Assembly: GCA_947503625.1 (NCBI GenBank)
Contig: CANNEK010000001.1
Location: 1,048,152 to 1,112,151 of the forward strand
Origin: an uncultured Kordiimonas sp.
GTDB lineage: Bacteria; Pseudomonadota; Alphaproteobacteria; Sphingomonadales; Kordiimonadaceae
Reading direction: 5' to 3'
Length of the DNA stretch: 64,000 nt
The notes under the pieces are model-generated. The model was not told the DNA's origin. It saw only the letters and a program-made list of their open reading frames with translations, and searched no databases. Position 1 is the stretch's first letter. Each line of letters opens with the position of its first letter. The position numbers and the translations under genes were made by a program. Positions 52,683 to 62,389 of the stretch are shown piece by piece.

Positions 52683-54044
52683 ATGCCACAACAGTCATAT
52701 CTTTTGCAGGCTTTCAAATGGCTATTCCTGATGGTCATTTTTTTAATCCCGTTTTTTGGGAGCTTTCCCTATTCGTTGCCGGCTTTCGCCAGTTTCACGG
52801 CATCCGCCAGCGCGTATCCAGCGACATTACTTGTTGTAGTCTGTTCGCTTTTCATTTTTTCCACGCGAATGGTATGGAACCGGCTGGACCTCTGGTTCCA
52901 CGGCTTTCTCCTGTGGACACTAATTTCCTACCTGTTAGCAGACTTGGCCAACCAGACTATTGCAACAACCGATTATTTTGTCCTGGCCGTTGTTTTTAGC
53001 CTGTATAATAGCAGCAAATTTCTGTTCAGCAGGCGTATTCTGGAGCCTGCGGACCTCAAAAAAACGCTGTTGTTATCATCAGTACCGCTTTTGGGCTATA
53101 TCTCAATTGAACTCGGCGCCTATGCGTTGGGCTTGTCACCATTTGAGCAGCTATTGAGCTTTGTAGAACCCATCATCCACAGTTTTTCGCAAGGAGTCGA
53201 CGAGCTAAACTTTCTTGTAGTTCATTCTCGTCGGGTTCGCGGTCTCGCAATGGAGCCCTCATTTTATTCCTGTATCTTCACCCTCTTCTTTGCCTTTTTT
53301 CTTAGCCTACGCCGCTCCAGAGCAATACAGTCACGGTGGCAAACGGCTGGCCTGGCAATTTTGGCCTCAAGTGTTTTCTATGCTGGCTCGAACTCCGTGT
53401 GGTCGGTATTTTTACTCATTCTAACCGTTTATGGCTTGCTACATTTGCGAAAAAAATACGGCAGAATGACCTATACTCTGGCGTCCTTTGTCGCGGCTGT
53501 CGTGGTTGTGGTGGCGGGTGAAATCTACTACGCTGAAATTGTCAGCTACTTTACCCTAACGGACACGTCATACTCACACTCGACACGATTTTATTCAGCC
53601 TTTGCGCAAGTAGTAGCAGCCATGGACAGTCCAATTTTTGGTTTTGGCTCAGAGTTTACCAAAGCTGATTTGCTCTCCAGACTACCACCGGAAGCATTTC
53701 ATGTTGCTGTTGCAGAGTATTGGTACCTTCACAATCTCCAGGCTGACGCCACCTTCTTTTCGCTTGCTGTTCGGGTTTTGACCCAAAGCGGGATGGTTGG
53801 AGTGGTTCTGTTTATCGGGATGTGGGTCAGTGCTCTGCGGAAGTGTTACAACTATACTCTACAAACCAGAGGGCCACAGCACAGAGACATCAACTCCTAT
53901 CCGCTCTTTCTGTTTCTTGCTATTGGTGGCTCGTTTACCCTGACCTTGTTTGTCGGTGTGTTGATTGTCTATCCCTATTGGATTTTATTGGGATTGGCGT
54001 CAGCCTTGCATCATGATGATAGCTGGACCAGACACGTCAGATGA
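52683..54044 (+). CDS. Wzy-like polysaccharide polymerase
   Basis: A 453-residue protein with about ten hydrophobic helices. The loop pattern RVRGLAMEPSFYSCIFTLF is a frequent Wzy/O-antigen polymerase feature, and a later STRFYSAFAQVVAAMDSPIFGFG stretch matches the family's periplasmic loop. It begins one base after the GT2 stop, so it is co-translated. It is the last gene of the cluster and the second polymerase/ligase-type gene within it. Confidence 0.8.
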   Translation: MPQQSYLLQAFKWLFLMVIFLIPFFGSFPYSLPAFASFTASASAYPATLLVVVCSLFIFSTRMVWNRLDLWFHGFLLWTLISYLLADLANQTIATTDYFVLAVVFSLYNSSKFLFSRRILEPADLKKTLLLSSVPLLGYISIELGAYALGLSPFEQLLSFVEPIIHSFSQGVDELNFLVVHSRRVRGLAMEPSFYSCIFTLFFAFFLSLRRSRAIQSRWQTAGLAILASSVFYAGSNSVWSVFLLILTVYGLLHLRKKYGRMTYTLASFVAAVVVVVAGEIYYAEIVSYFTLTDTSYSHSTRFYSAFAQVVAAMDSPIFGFGSEFTKADLLSRLPPEAFHVAVAEYWYLHNLQADATFFSLAVRVLTQSGMVGVVLFIGMWVSALRKCYNYTLQTRGPQHRDINSYPLFLFLAIGGSFTLTLFVGVLIVYPYWILLGLASALHHDDSWTRHVR

Positions 54045-54108
54045 AACAATTGTATCCTGATCCGGATAACGCCATTCCGCGAAAAGATATCAAATAACGC
54101 TGAAATAC

Positions 54109-54477
54109 CTACATCAGCAGTGGCAACAGGCTGCTCGGGTCGAGAAACTCTTCCACATAAGAGATTTTTCCGTCCCTGACGGTGACAAGCGCGATCACCT
54201 CTGCTTTACCTGTTTCACCGGACTCCGATGTCAGATGCAAGGTATGCCGCTGGACATACCCGAGGCTTACTTCCTCGACCAAATGTATCTCATATCGATA
54301 AGAGGCACATTTAGTCATCATTAATTGAAGTGTACCCATTATTTGTTCAGGCGTTTTTTCCGTACTATCATAACTTTGCCAGATTTTGGCGTCTGCGTGC
54401 ATACATCCGAGCGCCCCCTCAATATCACCGGTCTGTGTAAAGCTACTGAACCGCTTTGCTAATTCTACTGATGTCAT
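54109..54477 (-). CDS. NTF2/SnoaL-like small protein
   Basis: From the ATG at 54477 with TTAGGA upstream the protein is 122 residues, the size of the nuclear-transport-factor-2-like fold. SVELAKRFSSFTQTGDIEGALGCMHADAKIW is the typical N-terminal helix pair. KAEVIALVTVRDGKISYVEEFLDP is the typical closing beta-sheet. The fold serves as hydratase, isomerase or binding protein; nothing here tells which. It stands alone, convergent with the polysaccharide set. Confidence 0.8.
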   Translation of the reverse strand: MTSVELAKRFSSFTQTGDIEGALGCMHADAKIWQSYDSTEKTPEQIMGTLQLMMTKCASYRYEIHLVEEVSLGYVQRHTLHLTSESGETGKAEVIALVTVRDGKISYVEEFLDPSSLLPLLM

Positions 54478-54871
54478 TTGGAATCCTAACATTGATGATA
54501 CCTGGCACGGTCTGCCTGCCAATAAGAAGCTCAAGAACTATCAGTTTAACTTTCCGAAATACTTAGGCAACCTATTCAGCTTACAACGCGTTGCGTCTGC
54601 AATAGCGGAAAAGCTTCAGATCAAAAATGACGACGATACTTGTTAACCACTGCACTAGTCGCGCTTATAGGCTAAGTTCGCCTCGCGATAGCAAATTTAT
54701 CGGGTTGGTTTTGCCATCGCAATGGCATGACGCAGGACACACTTATCTTGACGCACATAAGCGGGCCGCCACGTTCGGCACATAGCCTTTCTGTACACGC
54801 GATGATAAAGTGTTGTGAGTGAGGCAAGGTTTTAGAGAGTCGGTAATTACGCTATATAGCAAAGGGGTAAA
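54478..54871. other. Gene-free region ahead of the Tat flavoprotein
   Basis: No convincing gene is present in these 394 bases. A perfect 10-base palindrome, GCTATATAGC, lies at 54851-54860 just before the AAGGGG ribosome site of the next gene and could be an operator. Elsewhere only weak inverted repeats (TGCCA...TGGCA) are seen. Confidence 0.4.
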
Positions 54872-56770
54872 ATGATAGATCGACGTGATTTTCTCTCAGG
54901 TGTAGCTATTACAGGGGCCGCGATCGGCCTGTCCCCTGCAGAAGCCATTGCCAGAGGCCTCCTGATAGACGATAGCACACCTGTATACCCGCCAGCACTT
55001 ACAGGCATGCGCGGCAGTCACGCAGGTAGCTTTGAAGTCGCCCACAGTATTGCATGGCAGGGAAAAACATACCCTGTTCCAACTCAAACGACAGACGAGC
55101 CATACGACCTCGTTATCGTTGGCGGTGGAATCAGCGGTTTATCTGCTGCTCATTATGCACGCCGATATTTGGGCGAGGACGCCAGCATTCTTATACTCGA
55201 CAATCATGATGATTTCGGCGGCCACGCGAAGCGTAATGAATTTACCCAGGACGGCAGAATCTGGCTCGGTTCCGGCGGAAGCCAGTCTATCGATTCGCCG
55301 TCTACATTCAGTGCTGAAGCTGTCAGTTTAATGAAAGATTTACATATAGAAACCGATCGTTTCTATGACTATTTCGATAGAGACTTCTCAACGCGTTACG
55401 AACTTGGAACAGGACTGTATCTAAATGAGACTGACCAGTTCCTAAGGGCACAATCAACCAGCAACCCATTATCATTTGACGATAGAGCGGAACGCAAAGC
55501 GGTGGCTGACCTTATAGATGCTCTGCCCATTGGTGCCGCAGATAGGGAGGCAATGATCAGCATCTTCATTGATCAAGTTGATTGGCTTTCTGATTACACG
55601 CACGAAGAAAAACTCGACCTTTTGCGGTCAAAGCCGTATCGCGACCTTCTGAAAATACATGGCAGTCTATCCGATAACGCATTGTCCTTTTTCACTGACG
55701 ACTCCAAAACTTTGTTTGGCACAGGGTGGGATGTTTGGTCCGGGCTGGAAGCTGTCAGGCTGTACCATCCGGGAACAATCGGCCTCGGCATTGATCCTGC
55801 TACCGTTGACGGCGCTTACTCTGACGAACCTTATATATTTCATTTTCCAGATGGCAACGCCAGTTTGGCAAGACTATTGGTCAAGCGACTGATCCCTGAC
55901 ATTGCTGGTGATGTGGATATTGCTGGTGATTTGGATATGGAAAAAGTTGTCCTCGCCCGCTTCGATTACAGCAAACTAGACCAACCCAGAGCACCTACAC
56001 AAATACGGTTAAATTCAACTGCCGTAAGAGCGGAGAACATCGGCGGTGCCGCTCAGGTCTGTTATGTGCGGGATGGAAAAGTGGAAAAAGTCATCGGCAG
56101 ACGCGCTGTCATGGCATGCTACAATCATATGCTACCGTTCATCATGCCTGAAATGCCTGAAGCGCAGGCTACCGCGCTACAGATCCATGAGAAAGCGCCA
56201 CTTACATATGTCAATGTGGTGGTTCGCAACTGGCGATTTTGGAAGAAGGCCGGCATCCGTATGTTCCTTGCCCCCGGATGTATCCTTAGCAAGGCACAGA
56301 TAGACTACCCTGTTTCAATGGGCGGGTACGAATGTACCACGGGGCCTGATAGCCCCGCCGTCATTCATATGATCCATGCTGCTACAGCGCCCGGGGAGGC
56401 AATTGATGAGCAAGCCCGACAGGGGCGCCATCAAATGTATGCCATGTCCCTTCGTGACTACGAACACGAGACACGAAAGGTTCTCAGTGGAGCTTTCGAT
56501 AGATATGGTTTTGATTTCGACCGCGACGTTAGCCAGTTTACGGTCAATCGATGGCCACATGGCTATGCTTACGAATACAATGAACTGTATGATGACCCAA
56601 GTTGTGTTGCTTATCACGGAATCGCACGCGGCCCGGACAAAGGCCCTCATGTTGAGGGACGCCAGAAAATCGGCAACATATCAATTGCCAACTCGGATTC
56701 TTCAGCCTTCGCCTACCTCCAGGGAGCAATAAACGCGGCCCATAGGGCTGTACAGGAACTATATGGTTGA
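54872..56770 (+). CDS. Tat-exported FAD-dependent amine oxidoreductase, spermidine-dehydrogenase-like
   Basis: The 632-residue protein opens with a twin-arginine signal, MIDRRDFLSGVAITGAAIGL. An FAD-binding site follows, LVIVGGGISGLSAAHYARRY with LDNHDDFGGHAKRNEF, the FGGH form typical of the SpdH-like family. Its length is close to that family's. SpdH cleaves spermidine in the periplasm. A class III aminotransferase lies just beyond, consistent with amine catabolism. A general NAD(P)-binding flavoprotein of other substrate is the alternative. AAAGGGG precedes the ATG. Confidence 0.7.
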   Translation: MIDRRDFLSGVAITGAAIGLSPAEAIARGLLIDDSTPVYPPALTGMRGSHAGSFEVAHSIAWQGKTYPVPTQTTDEPYDLVIVGGGISGLSAAHYARRYLGEDASILILDNHDDFGGHAKRNEFTQDGRIWLGSGGSQSIDSPSTFSAEAVSLMKDLHIETDRFYDYFDRDFSTRYELGTGLYLNETDQFLRAQSTSNPLSFDDRAERKAVADLIDALPIGAADREAMISIFIDQVDWLSDYTHEEKLDLLRSKPYRDLLKIHGSLSDNALSFFTDDSKTLFGTGWDVWSGLEAVRLYHPGTIGLGIDPATVDGAYSDEPYIFHFPDGNASLARLLVKRLIPDIAGDVDIAGDLDMEKVVLARFDYSKLDQPRAPTQIRLNSTAVRAENIGGAAQVCYVRDGKVEKVIGRRAVMACYNHMLPFIMPEMPEAQATALQIHEKAPLTYVNVVVRNWRFWKKAGIRMFLAPGCILSKAQIDYPVSMGGYECTTGPDSPAVIHMIHAATAPGEAIDEQARQGRHQMYAMSLRDYEHETRKVLSGAFDRYGFDFDRDVSQFTVNRWPHGYAYEYNELYDDPSCVAYHGIARGPDKGPHVEGRQKIGNISIANSDSSAFAYLQGAINAAHRAVQELYG

Positions 56771-56772
56771 GC

Positions 56773-57420
56773 TTACCGCGCGACTTTCTCAAATTTCAGT
56801 GCCATGTGGTCAGACTCTCCAATTTCTGCATATTTGTCTCGGTCTTTATCGCCTAGTTCATAAGCGGGTGGCAACGTCCAAACACCCTCCGGGTAGTCTT
56901 TGGTATCGCGAGGATTAGCATTCATTTCTGAAGTGGCGACCAGCCGAAAGCCTTTTCTCTCAATAGCCTTGATCAGATCTGTTTGCTTCCAGCGACCCCG
57001 TCCTATCACTTCGTCAAACGTACCATAAAAATCTTCGTCCCCACGATGCTGCACGATGCCAAAAACACCGCCAACTTTCAGCATTCGCCAAACCTGGTCC
57101 GATGCCGCGTCGAAAAAGTCGGCCTCAATCCAATTATAAAGCGCACGTACCGCGATGATGACATCCACAGACCCTGCCCCCGTTATCAGATGGTATCCAG
57201 GCACCTATTGCCCGCTTTCCGTAGAGCGAGCGCTCGTTTTCAGTTTTGTTTGGGAACGCCCGAAGTCCTTTGGCATATTCTGGGTAGCGCTGCGAATAAA
57301 TGTCGGGATGATGTTCCAGCACCACATAGACACCGCTTTCCCGCAAAAATGGGGCGATAATACGGCTAGCAATAGCCTGGGTAAATTTGCAGAGACGCAG
57401 TATCTTTGAAATCCGAAAAT
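56773..57420 (-). pseudogene. Decayed SAM-dependent methyltransferase
   Basis: Two frames together give one methyltransferase. The upstream part (about 57420-57190) reads IIAPFLRESGVYVV...LEHHPD and the downstream part (57204-56773) reads SVDVIIAVRALYNWIEADFF, KVGGVFGIVQHRG, NANPRDTKDYPEGVWTLPP and GESDHMALKFEK. They meet at a frameshift near 57190. The expected SAM-binding N-terminus is missing. The downstream ORF alone could be translated but lacks the cofactor site, so a broken gene is the simplest reading. A sequencing error could explain the shift, though not the missing start. Confidence 0.65.
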
Positions 57421-57630
57421 CAATAGAATTATTTTTTGTGACTAAATTATCTGCAATAAGTCTGCTTTCAATTACGCTATACAGAATCAACATTGCTCGC
57501 GCTCCGAAGTACTATTACGTAAAGATTTTGACTGGTGATATGCTATGAGGAAATGCGATCTCTATTGAAGCAAATACTGCTCTGGAAAATGAATGATCCG
57601 TTACAAACCTAGACCTGAGAGGACATCAAA

Positions 57631-59046
57631 ATGACCCCAGACAATGGCACCACAAGCCACTCAGCGCCTATTATGGATCAGGCACATGACACCACACACT
57701 ACCAGGCTTTGGACAACGCGCATCATTTGCATCCCTTTAGCGTCCATCATGAACTCCGCCAACAGAACCCTCGTGTCATTACAAAAGGCAAAGGGGTGTA
57801 CCTCTGGGATTCCGAAGGAAACCGCATTATCGATGGAATGGCTGGTTTGTGGTGTACTCAAATCGGGTTCGGCGTCGAAGAGTTGGCTGATATTGCCTCC
57901 GATGCGATTAAGTCACTCAGCTACTATAATACTTTCTTCCAGACCACGACACCCGCCGTTGCAGACCTAAGCGCCCTAATTGCAGAAAAAACACCTGCAG
58001 ATTTAAACCAGCTGTTTTTCGCCAGTTCAGGTTCGGAGGCCAATGATAGCGCCATCAAGTTCATTTGGTACTATTGGAATCTGAAAGGCAAACCTCGGAA
58101 AAAAGCTATCATCAGTCGCGAACGCGCTTATCATGGCACAACAATTGGTGCTGCCAGCCTCACCGGCCTGCCATTCATGCATGATATCTTTGATTTACCG
58201 CTGCCCAACATTCATCATATTGGCCCAACGCCCCATTATTACGAATATGGAAACGAGAACGAGAGCGAAGCTGATTTTGCAGCACGCTGTGCCAAGTCAC
58301 TCGAAGACAAGATTTTGGAACTCGGTCCTGAAAACGTAGCGGCCTTTATCGGCGAGCCTGTTATGGGCGCAGGTGGCCTCATGATTCCACCAGAAGGTTA
58401 CTGGCAGCAAATAGAAGCAATATGTCGCAAGTATAATGTATTATTGTGGTCGGATGAAGTGATATGCGGTTTCGGTAGAACAGGTTCCTGGTTCGGATGC
58501 CAAACATACGGCTTCATGCCGGACATCATGACAATGGCGAAGGGAATGTCGAGTGGCTACGTGCCTATCTCGGCTGTTGCACTCAATGACGAAATCGCCA
58601 ACACAATTGTTCAATCCAACGACGAAATGGCTCATGGCTTCACCTATTCCGGACACCCGGTTGCCTGTTCTGTAGCGCTAAGAAACATTCAATTGCTTGA
58701 GGAAATGGAACTTGTAGGTGCGCGAGGAGATAAAACCTCGGCCTGTTTCCAGGCCGGCCTTGCGTCACTTGAGAGCCACCCACTTGTTGGGCAAACCCGT
58801 GGTGTTGGTATGTTGGGAGCGCTTGAACTTGTGAAAGACAAAGATTCAAAAAAACGCTTTGAGCCCGATGGTCATGCTGGCGCAACATGCCGGCATTTCT
58901 GCTTCTCATCCGGTGTGATCATGCGGGCGGTCGGCGATACAATGTTCCTGTCGCCGCCCCTAGTGATTACCGAAAATGAACTGGACGAAATGTTCAGCCT
59001 CATCCGCAAGAGCCTCGACAAAACCTATGCAGTTCTGAACGAATGA
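57631..59046 (+). CDS. Class III PLP-dependent aminotransferase (putrescine/beta-alanine-pyruvate type)
   Basis: At 471 residues this is a typical omega-amino acid or polyamine transaminase. It has GVYLWDSEGNRIIDGMAGLWC, FASSGSEANDSAIK, SRERAYHGTTIGAASLTGL, the cofactor aspartate in LLWSDEVICGFGRTG and the Schiff-base lysine in MAKGMSSGYVPISAV. Substrates of relatives include putrescine, gamma-aminobutyrate, taurine and beta-alanine; the exact one is not readable. AGAGGA precedes the ATG. The SpdH-like gene upstream suggests putrescine or a related diamine. Confidence 0.87.
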   Translation: MTPDNGTTSHSAPIMDQAHDTTHYQALDNAHHLHPFSVHHELRQQNPRVITKGKGVYLWDSEGNRIIDGMAGLWCTQIGFGVEELADIASDAIKSLSYYNTFFQTTTPAVADLSALIAEKTPADLNQLFFASSGSEANDSAIKFIWYYWNLKGKPRKKAIISRERAYHGTTIGAASLTGLPFMHDIFDLPLPNIHHIGPTPHYYEYGNENESEADFAARCAKSLEDKILELGPENVAAFIGEPVMGAGGLMIPPEGYWQQIEAICRKYNVLLWSDEVICGFGRTGSWFGCQTYGFMPDIMTMAKGMSSGYVPISAVALNDEIANTIVQSNDEMAHGFTYSGHPVACSVALRNIQLLEEMELVGARGDKTSACFQAGLASLESHPLVGQTRGVGMLGALELVKDKDSKKRFEPDGHAGATCRHFCFSSGVIMRAVGDTMFLSPPLVITENELDEMFSLIRKSLDKTYAVLNE

Positions 59047-59081
59047 GACGACCAGATTTATACTCGGACCATTGGATGCAT

Positions 59082-59921
59082 CTACCGGCCCAATCGTTCT
59101 GCGTGAAAACGAAGATGATCTTCAATGAACGTGGAAACAAAGAAATAGCTGTGATCATACCCTGATTGGCGTCGCAAGGTCAGGCTCTGGCCCGCGCCAG
59201 CCGCTGCCGTTTCCAACAAATCCGGCTTGAGTTGCTCATCGAGAAAACTATCGGCGAGTCCCTGATCAACCAGCATTTCCGCTTCAATTGCTCCGTTGTC
59301 TTCCAATAGCGCGCATGCGTCATGGCGCCGCCAATCAGCCTCATTCTTCCCCACGTATGCTGGTAGCGCCTTCTGGCCCCATGGGCACTGGATCGGCGAA
59401 CTGATCGGCGAAAATGCAGACACCGACTTGTATGTCTCGGGGTTTTTGAGTGCGAGCGTAAGGGCCCCATGCCCACCCATTGAATGACCGGTAATAGCTT
59501 GTCGCTCCAAATCCACGGGCAGCAGGCCACCGATTAACTCCGGCAATTCTTTCGTGATGTAGCTTTCCATCCGAAAGTGCCTGGCCCAGGGTTCTTCTGT
59601 CGCATCAAGATAAAACCCTGCTCCTTTAGCGAACGCCCAATCGTCTTCGTCCGGCACATGATCGCCGCGCGGGCTTGTATCCGGACAAACAATGATAAGC
59701 CCCAGTTCTGCCGCTATACGTTGAAAACCGGCCTTTACGGTTACATTGTCTTCAGTGCATGTCAGGCCAGATAAATACCAGACAACTGGGCATTTTTCGC
59801 TTGCCGACCTTGATGGCAGGTAGGCGGAAAAACGCATGTCACATCCGAGTTCACGGCTCGTGTGCTGATAGTAGCGTTGCTCGCCACCAAAACATTTTGC
59901 ACTGCTAACGAGATCAGCCAT
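59082..59921 (-). CDS. fghA: S-formylglutathione hydrolase
   Basis: This 279-residue esterase-D family enzyme hydrolyses S-formylglutathione to formate and glutathione. It has CPVVWYLSGLTCTEDNV, VCPDTSPRGDHVPDE and the nucleophile elbow ITGHSMGGHGAL (S147), with a terminal GYDHSYFFVSTFIEDH holding the catalytic His. It lies 2 bases after the formaldehyde dehydrogenase gene on the same strand, the standard two-gene detoxification unit. Confidence 0.95.
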   Translation of the reverse strand: MADLVSSAKCFGGEQRYYQHTSRELGCDMRFSAYLPSRSASEKCPVVWYLSGLTCTEDNVTVKAGFQRIAAELGLIIVCPDTSPRGDHVPDEDDWAFAKGAGFYLDATEEPWARHFRMESYITKELPELIGGLLPVDLERQAITGHSMGGHGALTLALKNPETYKSVSAFSPISSPIQCPWGQKALPAYVGKNEADWRRHDACALLEDNGAIEAEMLVDQGLADSFLDEQLKPDLLETAAAGAGQSLTLRRQSGYDHSYFFVSTFIEDHLRFHAERLGR

Positions 59922-59923
59922 GA

Positions 59924-61027
59924 CTAGTATGTCACCACGCTGCGGATGCTTTCGCCTTCATGCATCAGATGAAATGCATGGTTGATATCGTCAAGCGGCA
60001 TGGTGTGTGTAATCAGATCATCAATATTGATCTTACCGTCCATATACCAATCGACAATTTTAGGTACGTCAGTGCGACCGCGGGCTCCGCCAAACGCGGT
60101 ACCGCGCCAGACGCGACCTGTTACCAACTGGAACGGCCTTGTAGAAATTTCCTGGCCCGCACCGGCAACACCAACAATGATGCTCTCGCCCCAACCCTTG
60201 TGACAACACTCAAGTGCCTGACGCATAGTATTCACATTGCCTATACACTCAAAGCTATAGTCGGCACCGCCATTGGTAAGGTCTGCTATAGCCTCCATCA
60301 CATCACAGTCTCTAGGGTTCACAAAATGAGTCATACCGAACTTTCGGCCCATGGCTTCACGGGCCGGGTTGATATCAATACCGATGATTTTGTCGGCACC
60401 GACCATGCGCGCACCCTGAATAACGTTCAGGCCAATACCACCGAGACCAAACACCACAACGTTTGAGCCAGGTTCCACCTTGGCGTCAAAAGCCACGGCT
60501 CCCACGCCTGTGGTCACGCCGCAGCCGATATAACAAATTTTGTCAAAAGCCGCATCCTGGCGCACTTTTGCAAGTGCTATTTCGGGCAAAACAGTATGAT
60601 TGGCAAAGGTTGAACAGCCCATATAATGCAGGATGGGTTTACCATCGATAGAAAAACGGCTCGTTCCATCCGGCATCAGGCCTTGTCCCTGGGTCTCCCG
60701 GATGGACTGGCAAAGGTTTGTTTTCGGATGCAGGCAGAAATCACATTCCCGGCATTCAGGCGTATAGAGCGGGATAACATGATCGCCGGGCTTCAGGCTC
60801 ATAACTCCTTCGCCCACCTCCATGACAACACCGGCACCCTCATGCCCGAGAATGGCAGGAAAGGCACCCTCGGGGTCATCCCCGGACAAAGTGAAAGCAT
60901 CTGTATGACAAACGCCCGTTGCCTTAATTTCCACCAGAACCTCGCCCGCCTTCGGGCCTTCCAGGTCCACATCTTCGATCGAGAGCGGCTTTCCAGCGCC
61001 CCAGGCAACGGCTGCACGTGTTTTCAT
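59924..61027 (-). CDS. adhC: S-(hydroxymethyl)glutathione dehydrogenase / class III alcohol dehydrogenase
   Basis: The 367-residue zinc enzyme oxidises the glutathione adduct of formaldehyde with NAD. Catalytic-zinc ligands are C40 (TGVCHTDA) and H62 (LGHEGAG). The structural-zinc cysteines are in [16 protein letters not shown] (C92, C95, C98, C106), and the NAD site is [36 protein letters not shown] is diagnostic of class III. It forms an operon with fghA and is divergent from a LysR gene. Confidence 0.95.
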   Translation of the reverse strand: MKTRAAVAWGAGKPLSIEDVDLEGPKAGEVLVEIKATGVCHTDAFTLSGDDPEGAFPAILGHEGAGVVMEVGEGVMSLKPGDHVIPLYTPECRECDFCLHPKTNLCQSIRETQGQGLMPDGTSRFSIDGKPILHYMGCSTFANHTVLPEIALAKVRQDAAFDKICYIGCGVTTGVGAVAFDAKVEPGSNVVVFGLGGIGLNVIQGARMVGADKIIGIDINPAREAMGRKFGMTHFVNPRDCDVMEAIADLTNGGADYSFECIGNVNTMRQALECCHKGWGESIIVGVAGAGQEISTRPFQLVTGRVWRGTAFGGARGRTDVPKIVDWYMDGKINIDDLITHTMPLDDINHAFHLMHEGESIRSVVTY

Positions 61028-61116
61028 GGCAGGTATCCTTTTTTGGTATGTCGGCTTGATTTAAGCGCATCTTATTTTAGCGCGCCCATTGAAACAATAG
61101 ACAATAATTGAACACT

Positions 61117-61136
61117 TTGTTACCACTTGGTAACAA
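61117..61136. promoter_or_regulatory. Perfect palindrome over the LysR start, candidate operator
   Basis: TTGTTACCACTTGGTAACAA is a perfect 9-base inverted repeat with a 2-base spacer, ending on the A of the LysR ATG. It contains T-N11-A pairs and lies in the 108-base adhC/LysR divergent gap. Autoregulation together with control of adhC-fghA is the obvious reading. Confidence 0.6.
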
Positions 61137-62014
61137 TGGAAAATAACCTGAGTGGCATTACCGAGTTCGTATACACCGTGGATTGTGGCTCTCTTAGTTT
61201 GGCTGCGAAGAAACTGCGCGTGTCCAAAGCCCATATCAGTCGCAAACTGAGCGCGCTTGAAGAACGGCTTGGCATCACCCTTCTTAACCGGACCACACGA
61301 AAAATTGCACTTACGGAGTTTGGCGCACAATACTATGAGCGATGTCGTGCTGCTCTTGCCGAGCTGGATGCAGCGGAGACCGAAGCTGGGCGACTCTCCG
61401 AAGAACCAAGTGGAACAATTCGCGTTACCGTCGCCGGCGCGTTTGGAGAGGCCATACTCGCCCCAATAGTCTCTCAGTTTTTGGTAGACCACCCATCCTG
61501 CAGTGTAGAGCTTCATTTCACCAGCCGAATTATTAACTTGCTGGAAGAGCAGTTTGACATGGCTTTCCGTGCATTACCTGAAAGCGAAGCACCAAAGAAC
61601 ACCAGATATGTTCACCAATACCGATTGGTGACATGTGCATCCCCTGAGTATCTGGAGAAGAACGGCACACCCCTGCATGTCAAAGACTTGAAGCACCACA
61701 ATTGCCTCCGGGGCACCGTTCAATACTGGCGTTTCGCCAGGGAAGGACGATTGTCCAGTCAAAGTGTTAGCGGAAACTGGCGCTCTAACAATGGTCACGC
61801 ACTTGTGACGGCAGCAAAACAGGGGTTAGGCATCATTCAGGTCCCCGACTTCTATTTGCCTCATGAACTGGAAACTGGCCAGCTGGTTCCGTTGTTGCAA
61901 ACACTGACAGAGCCCTACATGGTTATTGTTGCCAATTTTGCCCATCAAAGGTTTCCGCCGGTGCGAGTGCAAATGTTCCATGACTATGTAAGCAAAAAAA
62001 TGCCGCTGGGTTAA
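61136..62014 (+). CDS. LysR-family transcriptional regulator
   Basis: The ATG at 61136 gives 292 residues; a TTG at 61127 would place three more codons inside the palindrome. The winged helix is TEFVYTVDCGSLSLAAKKL with SKAHISRKLSALEERLG and LLNRTTRKIALTEFG. The effector domain is of the CrgA/AaeR type (GTIRVTVAGAFGEAILAPI, FDMAFRALPES). Position and the overlapping operator point to control of the formaldehyde genes. Confidence 0.9.
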   Translation: MENNLSGITEFVYTVDCGSLSLAAKKLRVSKAHISRKLSALEERLGITLLNRTTRKIALTEFGAQYYERCRAALAELDAAETEAGRLSEEPSGTIRVTVAGAFGEAILAPIVSQFLVDHPSCSVELHFTSRIINLLEEQFDMAFRALPESEAPKNTRYVHQYRLVTCASPEYLEKNGTPLHVKDLKHHNCLRGTVQYWRFAREGRLSSQSVSGNWRSNNGHALVTAAKQGLGIIQVPDFYLPHELETGQLVPLLQTLTEPYMVIVANFAHQRFPPVRVQMFHDYVSKKMPLG

Positions 62015-62023
62015 TCGCATATA

Positions 62024-62287
62024 TCAGATCGAAACATCCGCCCAACAGATATGGATATTGTCTGTAATTTTCGAAACAACATCATGATGGATGATGCGAG
62101 CTTCCTCAGGGGCATTGTCGATATAGTCATATGCCTGATCGCATTTAGCTTTATCCGCGAAAGTCATCAGGTAGAAAAACTCATGACCTCTCTCGTCGTC
62201 TGTACCCATTTCTGTGTTGCTGTCTCGTTTCCCGACCGGGCTGGCAGATTCCGCTAAACCAGCCTGGATCATGTGCTCGCAAAACAC
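62024..62287 (-). CDS. Short protein of unknown family, possibly 5'-truncated
   Basis: The GTG-initiated frame of 87 residues has no ribosome site I can see. In-frame sequence upstream (VGASFNELSGALS) looks coding but is stopped by TAA only about 17 codons earlier. The body (HEFFYLMTFADKAKCDQAYDYI...IIHHDVVSKITDNIHICWAD) resembles small ferredoxin-like-fold proteins, but I cannot name a family. It lies about 100 bases downstream of the FdhF-like gene on the same strand. Confidence 0.5.
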   Translation of the reverse strand: MFCEHMIQAGLAESASPVGKRDSNTEMGTDDERGHEFFYLMTFADKAKCDQAYDYIDNAPEEARIIHHDVVSKITDNIHICWADVSI

Positions 62288-62389
62288 CGAAAGCGCACCG
62301 CTGAGTTCGTTGAAGCTGGCCCCGACTGCAAATTAAAACAACTCAACATATGAAACATGCCAACACCGCCTTTCGGTTCTCAACCCGAA

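Noticed and set aside
54386-54646. 86-codon plus-strand frame over the start of the NTF2-like gene.
   Set aside because: It has no ribosome site, odd composition and overlaps a better-supported gene.
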